Shown: positions 16,741 through 21,131 of the stretch, in pieces
Position numbering within the stretch: the first letter of the stretch is position 1
Layout of the letters: each line of letters opens with the position of its first letter
NCBI GenBank assembly: GCA_002721165.1
Contig: PBJS01000008.1
Location: 1-21,131, forward strand
Length of the DNA: 21,131 nucleotides
Direction: 5' to 3'
Origin: Legionellales bacterium
GTDB taxonomy: Bacteria; Pseudomonadota; Gammaproteobacteria; Eutrophobiales; Eutrophobiaceae
Notes under the pieces: model-generated
Told to the model about the DNA's origin: nothing
Database searches by the model: none
What the model saw: the letters and a program-made list of their open reading frames with translations, nothing else
Translations under genes and position numbers: made by a program

Positions 16741-17187
16741 CTAAATATCCTGAAACAGTTCAATCATTTCCAAAGCTGCCTCCGCAGCATCAACCCCTTT
16801 ATTGTTACCCTCCTCTTCAGATCTTTTCATTGCTTGCTCTTTATTGTCAACCGTCAAAACACCAAAAATAATTGGCGTGGTACTCGCGACTGATAATCTT
16901 GAAATACCAGCAGCACACTCATTTGCAATGAATTCAAAATGTGGAGTTTCTCCTCTAATAACTGCGCCAAGCGTAACAATCGCATCAAATTTTTCTAGAT
17001 TGAGTAATTTTTTTACTGTAACTGGAATTTCAAATGCGCCTGGAACACGAACAACTTTTATTTTCTTCTCGTTAATCCCATTTTTTTTAAACACAGTGAT
17101 GGCACCATTATAAAGACGATCGACAATGAGGCTATTAAATTTACTAGCAACAATTGCAATCTTAATATTTTCAGTATCTTTAACCAT
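16741..17187 (-). CDS. ribH: RibH, 6,7-dimethyl-8-ribityllumazine synthase
   Basis: This 148-residue protein has lumazine synthase motifs: AIVASKFNSLIVDRL at the start, RVPGAFEIP with G50-A51-F52-E53, GAVIRGETPHFEFI with active-site H83, and the C-terminal GVLTVDN and NNKGVDAAEAALEM. It condenses 5-amino-6-ribitylamino-uracil with dihydroxybutanone phosphate, the step before riboflavin synthase. The enzyme usually forms pentamers or 60-mer capsids. It lies 49 bases after ribBA; that gap is almost pure A/T and holds only a weak AAGGAT ribosome-like sequence far from the start. nusB follows after two bases. Confidence 0.96.
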   Translation of the reverse strand: MVKDTENIKIAIVASKFNSLIVDRLYNGAITVFKKNGINEKKIKVVRVPGAFEIPVTVKKLLNLEKFDAIVTLGAVIRGETPHFEFIANECAAGISRLSVASTTPIIFGVLTVDNKEQAMKRSEEEGNNKGVDAAEAALEMIELFQDI

Positions 17188-17236
17188 CTTTATCTTATAT
17201 TTTTTTTAAAAAACTATATTTATCCTTTACATATGT

Positions 17237-18349
17237 TTATTCATTTATATATTCAGCGATCTCAAGACCAAATCCTGATAGAGCATGTATATGTTTCGGT
17301 GCGCTTAATAAACGCATTTTTTTAATACCTAAATCAGATAATATTTGTGCACCTAAGCCAATTGTTCGTGTATCCCAACTTTGATTTGAATTTTCTTTGT
17401 CTTGTTTCTTATTCTTTGAACGTCTATATGATTCTATCTGATTAATTAATTCTATTGATGTATATTGACTGCAAAGTATTACCAAAACGGCTTTTTCTTC
17501 ACTAGAAAATCGTTTTAGAACGTCATTAATTGGCCAACCGCGATCTTTAGCTAAACTACCAGTTAAATCAGAAATTGGATTTTCAATATGGACCCTGACG
17601 AGTGTGGGTTCATCGGGAACTAAAGATCCTTTAACTAGGGCAAAATGTAATTTCTTTTCCAGCTTATCTTGATAAGCATGAAGAGTAAAATCACCATACT
17701 CAGTGGGTAAATTACATTCTGTTATATGTTCGACTGTCTTTTCATTTTCGATCCGATAACTTATTAGATCTGAAATTGTACCAATTTTTAAGTTATGTTC
17801 TTTGGCGAATTTTTCCAAATCACCACGTCTAGCCATTGAACCATCATCATTTAGAATTTCTACAATTACAGCTGCAGGCTCTAATCCAGCTAATCTTGCT
17901 AAATCACATCCCGCTTCGGTATGCCCTGCCCTAAATAAGACACCGCCCGGTTGTGCCATCAAAGGAAAAACATGTCCGGGTTGAATTAAGTCTGTCGCTT
18001 TTGCGTTAGAGGCGACAGCTTTTTTAATAGTAAGAGCCCGATCAGCTGCTGATATACCAGTTGTCACACCTTCGGCTGCTTCTATTGAAATAGTAAAATT
18101 TGTCGCATTGCTTGCATTAGGTTGTTTTGTCATCAGAGGAAGATTTAATTTTCTACAATTCTCCTCTGTTAGTGTTAGACAGATTAGTCCGCGGCCATAA
18201 CGTGCCATAAAATTAATATCTTCCGAACTAACGCATGATGCAGCAATTACCAAATCACCTTCATTTTCACGATCTTCATCATCCATTAAAATGACCATAC
18301 GGCCACTTTTAATCTCTTCAATAAGTTCTATAGTTGTATTAAGTAACAT
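17237..18349 (-). CDS. ribBA: RibBA-like protein: intact DHBP synthase, degenerate GTP cyclohydrolase II domain (RibBX type)
   Basis: This 370-residue protein has two domains. Residues 1 to about 205 form a complete 3,4-dihydroxy-2-butanone-4-phosphate synthase: DDEDRENEGD (23-32), ARYGRGLICL, EAAEGVTTGISAADR (90-104), GHVFPL (125-130) and RAGHTEAGCDLARLAG with H143 and E145. Residues about 206-370 align with GTP cyclohydrolase II only in outline. The three-cysteine zinc motif and the RQEGRGIGL loop are missing, while the tail DTRTIGLGAQILSDLGI resembles the family end. The second half is therefore probably not a GTP cyclohydrolase, as described for RibBX proteins of Proteobacteria, and riboflavin synthesis would need a separate RibA. 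It lies 33 bases after ribE. No FMN riboswitch fits in that gap. Confidence 0.93.
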   Translation of the reverse strand: MLLNTTIELIEEIKSGRMVILMDDEDRENEGDLVIAASCVSSEDINFMARYGRGLICLTLTEENCRKLNLPLMTKQPNASNATNFTISIEAAEGVTTGISAADRALTIKKAVASNAKATDLIQPGHVFPLMAQPGGVLFRAGHTEAGCDLARLAGLEPAAVIVEILNDDGSMARRGDLEKFAKEHNLKIGTISDLISYRIENEKTVEHITECNLPTEYGDFTLHAYQDKLEKKLHFALVKGSLVPDEPTLVRVHIENPISDLTGSLAKDRGWPINDVLKRFSSEEKAVLVILCSQYTSIELINQIESYRRSKNKKQDKENSNQSWDTRTIGLGAQILSDLGIKKMRLLSAPKHIHALSGFGLEIAEYINE

Positions 18350-18382
18350 AAATAAATACTATTTTTTTAATTTATTTCTTTC

Positions 18383-18973
18383 TCATTTTACTACTAATTT
18401 TTCTAAATAGCGTGCCACTAAATCAATTTCAATATTAACTTTAGTACCTATTTTATACTCTGAAAGTATCGTTTTTGATAATGTATGAGGAATAATATTA
18501 ATACTAAAGTTATTTTCTTCTACCTCATTAACAGTAAGGCTTACGCCATCAACTGATACCGATCCTTTCTTAGAAATAAGTCTTTCAAGCTTGATTGGAA
18601 ATTCAACAAGTAAAAAAATTGAATTACCTCTACTCTCCCTATTTACTATATGACCAACACCATCGATATGTCCTGAAATCATATGACCGTTAATTCTTGA
18701 AGACAAGGTCATGGCTTTTTCAAGATTTACTTGGGCATTAACTTTCATACTTGAAAATGTTGTTAAACTTAATGTCTCTTCTGATATATCAACACTAAAA
18801 GAATTTTCTGTTTTTTCAATTACTGACAGACAGACACCATTAACTGAAATACTGTCCCCGATTTTCACATCATCTAATTTCATTTCTCCAGCATTGAAAA
18901 CAAAACGGTTATCTGAGCCATTTGACTCAATCTCATTAATTTTACCTATTGCTTGAATAATTCCTGTGAACAT
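18383..18973 (-). CDS. ribE: RibE (RibC), riboflavin synthase alpha chain
   Basis: This 196-residue protein starts with the conserved MFTGIIQAIG. It has two tandem lumazine-binding barrels: the first with GDSISVNGVCLSV and FSVDISEETLSLTTF, the second (from about residue 97) with MISGHIDGVGHI, VSVDGVSLTVNEVEENNFSI and IPHTLSKT. It dismutates two molecules of dimethylribityllumazine to riboflavin and the pyrimidine precursor, as a trimer in the cytosol. It starts two bases after the ribD stop, and the order ribD-ribE-ribBA-ribH is the standard proteobacterial one. Confidence 0.96.
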   Translation of the reverse strand: MFTGIIQAIGKINEIESNGSDNRFVFNAGEMKLDDVKIGDSISVNGVCLSVIEKTENSFSVDISEETLSLTTFSSMKVNAQVNLEKAMTLSSRINGHMISGHIDGVGHIVNRESRGNSIFLLVEFPIKLERLISKKGSVSVDGVSLTVNEVEENNFSINIIPHTLSKTILSEYKIGTKVNIEIDLVARYLEKLVVK

Positions 18974-18975
18974 AA

Positions 18976-20067
18976 TTATTGTTTCTTTTTTTTCATTACT
19001 AAACGCAGATCTTTTCCAACTTTTCTGATATCAATAAACTCGTATTGTTTCGCAAGATTTATTTCATTAATTTGTTTCATTCTAAATAATGGTAATGCTT
19101 CACTGCCCAATAATTTCGGTGCTATATATATAACTAACTGATCAATCAATCCTTCATCAATCATTGTGCCGGCAAATGTTGCACCGGATTCGACTAATAC
19201 ATTATTTACCTCATACTCATTTGCCATATGTCTACAAGCATCATTCAACCAAGTCTCGGATTTAGGTAAAAAAACAACTTCAGTATTTCTATTTTTAAAT
19301 TCCTTTTCAGCAACTCTTTCTTCAATTTGTGTGTAAATGACTGTCTTACCTTCGAGATCAAATATTTTAGCTTTTTGTGGAACTCTAAAATTTCTATCAA
19401 TAATAACTCTTATTGGTTCTTTAAAATCAAAATCTAGGTCTCTAGGATTTAGCCTTGGATCATCTCTTATAATAGTTTCTGCACTAGTTAAAATTGCACT
19501 ACTCGCGGCGCGCAAATGATGGACATCATTCCTTGCCTCGTCAGAAGTAATCCACTGACTATTGCCATTAGTTAGAGCAGTACCACCGTCCAATGACTGC
19601 GCCATTTTACAAGTGATATATGGCAGACCCAGTGTCATTCTTTTTATAAAACCAATATTCAGTTTTTTTGTTTCTGATTCCAATAGACCTTCTTTGACCA
19701 CTATACCGGCTTGCTTAAGACGACTAATACCAAGTCCTGAAACCTTAGGATTAGGATCAACCATAGAAATAATTACCATTTTTACTTTTGCATCTACTAA
19801 TGCATCAACGCAAGGGGGTGTTTTCCCTTGATAAGTACAGGGCTCAAGGGTCACATACATGGTAGAGCCTTCAGAATCATCGCAAGTATTAAGTGCATTG
19901 ATTTCTGCATGCGAATTTCCCGATAATTCATGCCAACCTTCAGCTATTACACAATCTTTTTTAGTTATGACACAACCAACAATTGGATTAGGATCGCAAG
20001 TATATTGCCCATGTTTTGCTAGTTGAATAGCGCGTGACATAAATTGATAATCTTTTACTGTCCACAT
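18976..20067 (-). CDS. ribD: RibD, bifunctional pyrimidine deaminase/reductase
   Basis: This 363-residue protein starts at ATG 20067, which overlaps the nrdR stop (TGATG). A TTG three bases upstream would add one residue and is less likely. The N-terminal deaminase domain (about 1-145) has zinc ligands H53 in HAE, C77 and C86 in PC-x8-C, and catalytic E55, plus DPNPIVGCV. The reductase domain begins near KMAQSLDGG and includes GNSQWITSDEAR, DDPRLNPRDL and a late LVESGATFAGTMIDEGLIDQL nucleotide-site segment. It catalyses the second and third steps of riboflavin synthesis, deamination of the GTP-derived pyrimidine and NADPH reduction of the ribose side chain. Confidence 0.95.
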   Translation of the reverse strand: MWTVKDYQFMSRAIQLAKHGQYTCDPNPIVGCVITKKDCVIAEGWHELSGNSHAEINALNTCDDSEGSTMYVTLEPCTYQGKTPPCVDALVDAKVKMVIISMVDPNPKVSGLGISRLKQAGIVVKEGLLESETKKLNIGFIKRMTLGLPYITCKMAQSLDGGTALTNGNSQWITSDEARNDVHHLRAASSAILTSAETIIRDDPRLNPRDLDFDFKEPIRVIIDRNFRVPQKAKIFDLEGKTVIYTQIEERVAEKEFKNRNTEVVFLPKSETWLNDACRHMANEYEVNNVLVESGATFAGTMIDEGLIDQLVIYIAPKLLGSEALPLFRMKQINEINLAKQYEFIDIRKVGKDLRLVMKKKKQ

Positions 20068-20579
20068 CAATTCTCATCACCATCAGACTCAAGAAGATCG
20101 AGCTGATTCTTTTTCAGCTCGGGTGGCAGTTCATGCTCAAGGCTTTCTATTTCCTCAATAAAATCCCCTAATTCTGCAAAAGTTTTATAAACCGAAGCAA
20201 ATCTAACAAATGCAACTTTATCAAGCCCTTTTAATTCTTCCATAACCCAACTGCCTATCTTTATTGATTTAACTTCCCTCTCTCCTATAGCACGAAGATT
20301 ATTTTTTATATTAGAGATAGCGGTTTCAACACGTTCCATTTCAACTGGACATTTTTCAACAGCTCGCAAAATTCCAGATCTTAATTTGTCTTCATCAAAG
20401 AGTTCGCGTCTATTATCAGATTTAATGATGCGCGGAAGGTTAAGTTCTACCGTTTCGTAAGAAGTAAATCTTGATCCGCAGGCTACACACTCACGGCGAC
20501 GGCGAACCTGATCTCCTTCGCCATTTTCACGTGAATCTTTAACCTTCGTAACAAGATGACTGCAAAAAGGACACCGCAT
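20067..20579 (-). CDS. nrdR: NrdR, ribonucleotide reductase transcriptional repressor
   Basis: This 170-residue regulator has an N-terminal zinc ribbon with C3, C6, C31 and C34 and an arginine-rich RRRRECVACG, followed by an ATP-cone domain (about 49-139: PRIIKSDNRRELFDEDKL, then SWVMEELKGLDKVAFVRFASVYKTF). NrdR senses ATP/dATP through the cone and represses nrd genes by binding NrdR boxes. It has a 30-odd residue acidic tail after the ATP cone, slightly longer than the usual 150-160 residue form. It heads the riboflavin block and overlaps ribD by one base. No NrdR box is visible in the window, so its own targets lie elsewhere. Confidence 0.96.
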   Translation of the reverse strand: MRCPFCSHLVTKVKDSRENGEGDQVRRRRECVACGSRFTSYETVELNLPRIIKSDNRRELFDEDKLRSGILRAVEKCPVEMERVETAISNIKNNLRAIGEREVKSIKIGSWVMEELKGLDKVAFVRFASVYKTFAELGDFIEEIESLEHELPPELKKNQLDLLESDGDEN

Positions 20580-20657
20580 ATTTCAGCCTGCCTATTTTAA
20601 TTTAAACTACTAACCAGAGACTCAAACTTAGCACTCTCAAATAAAAAAATAAAATAC

Positions 20658-21131
20658 TTACAGATCCTTATTAAATTCATACAAGGGCCGACTTTTACAA
20701 AGTTCAAGTACCTCACCTTTAACACGTTTAATAACAGAATCATCGCCCATGTTATCCATAATATCGCAGCACCAATTAGCTACTTGCTTCGCATCTGATT
20801 CATCAAAACCACGCGTTGTTATGGAAGGTGTTCCAATACGAATACCACTTGTTATAAAAGGCGATTGCGGATCATTTGGTACTGCATTTTTGTTAACCGT
20901 AATATTTGCTGATCCTAATGCAGCATCAACATCTTTTCCGGTTAGCCCCTTATCAACCATATCAACAAGAAATAAATGGTTATCTGTCCCGCCAGAAACA
21001 ATTTTGAGACCGCGTTCTATAAAAGTCTCTGCCATTACTTTTGCATTTTTCTTGACCTGTTGAATATAAGTTTTAAATTCGGGTTCCATTGCCTCTTTGA
21101 AGGCGACCGCTTTTGCTGCAATTATATGCAT
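20658..21131 (-). CDS. glyA: GlyA, serine hydroxymethyltransferase (N-terminal part outside window)
   Basis: The C-terminal 157 residues of a roughly 417-residue enzyme are present. The frame is open through the window end and the first Met seen is internal. Visible motifs are MHIIAAKAVAFKEAM, SGGTDNHLFLVDMV, LTGKDVDAALG, NITVNKNAVPND and FITSGIRIGTPSITTRGF. The PLP lysine and the N-terminal folate site lie upstream of the window. GlyA interconverts serine and glycine with tetrahydrofolate and feeds one-carbon metabolism. It is followed by nrdR after 78 bases, the common glyA-nrdR-ribD order. Confidence 0.97.
   Translation of the reverse strand: MHIIAAKAVAFKEAMEPEFKTYIQQVKKNAKVMAETFIERGLKIVSGGTDNHLFLVDMVDKGLTGKDVDAALGSANITVNKNAVPNDPQSPFITSGIRIGTPSITTRGFDESDAKQVANWCCDIMDNMGDDSVIKRVKGEVLELCKSRPLYEFNKDL

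Noticed and set aside
20580..20657. Possible nrdR promoter or NrdR box
   Set aside because: TTGAGT is visible on the minus strand, but candidate -10 elements sit at spacings outside 16-18 bases, and no 16-base NrdR-box palindrome is present.

Overview
This is a dense, AT-rich stretch of bacterial chromosome, roughly one third G+C by eye. It most likely comes from a hopanoid-producing gammaproteobacterium; a betaproteobacterium is the main alternative. The assignment rests on these genes and gene orders: nudJ-mnmA, an AcnB-type aconitase, a YhdP-type AsmA-like protein, MlaA, and glyA-nrdR-ribD-ribE-ribBA-ribH-nusB-thiL. No rRNA, tRNA, transposase, phage gene, CRISPR array or long repeat is visible. 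Gaps are very short, the largest being about 115 bases, and many genes overlap by 1 to 8 bases, as in a streamlined genome.

Layout. (1) 1-7452, plus strand, is a hopanoid and outer-membrane-lipid block. It holds the 3' part of hpnH (radical SAM adenosylhopane synthase), hpnB (membrane glycosyltransferase), hpnM (periplasmic MlaC-like protein), mlaA (outer-membrane lipoprotein) and a giant yhdP (AsmA-like lipid bridge). (2) 7458-9519, minus strand, is a compact Mrp/Mnh-type cation antiporter gene set, E-F-G-DUF4040/MbhE-B. It stops without the C, D and A subunits and sits 5 bases from the convergent yhdP. (3) 9596-15267, plus strand, holds nudJ and mnmA (Nudix phosphatase and tRNA 2-thiouridylase), then acnB and fumC, two TCA-cycle enzymes 3 bases apart behind their own promoter-like sequence. 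(4) 15321-21131, minus strand, is the conserved glyA / nrdR / riboflavin / nusB / thiL block, transcribed towards fumC. glyA is cut by the window end.

How the parts work together. Block 1 links making extended hopanoids (HpnH, HpnB) with moving lipid across the periplasm (HpnM, MlaA, YhdP), and is the most interesting unit here. Block 4 makes riboflavin and activates thiamine phosphate. Its ribBA product has an intact dihydroxybutanone-phosphate synthase half, but its GTP cyclohydrolase II half has lost the zinc cysteines, so a separate ribA should exist elsewhere. The rest is housekeeping. I see no clearly undescribed system; the strongest leads are the hopanoid/lipid-transport cluster, the truncated Mrp set and the degenerate RibBA.
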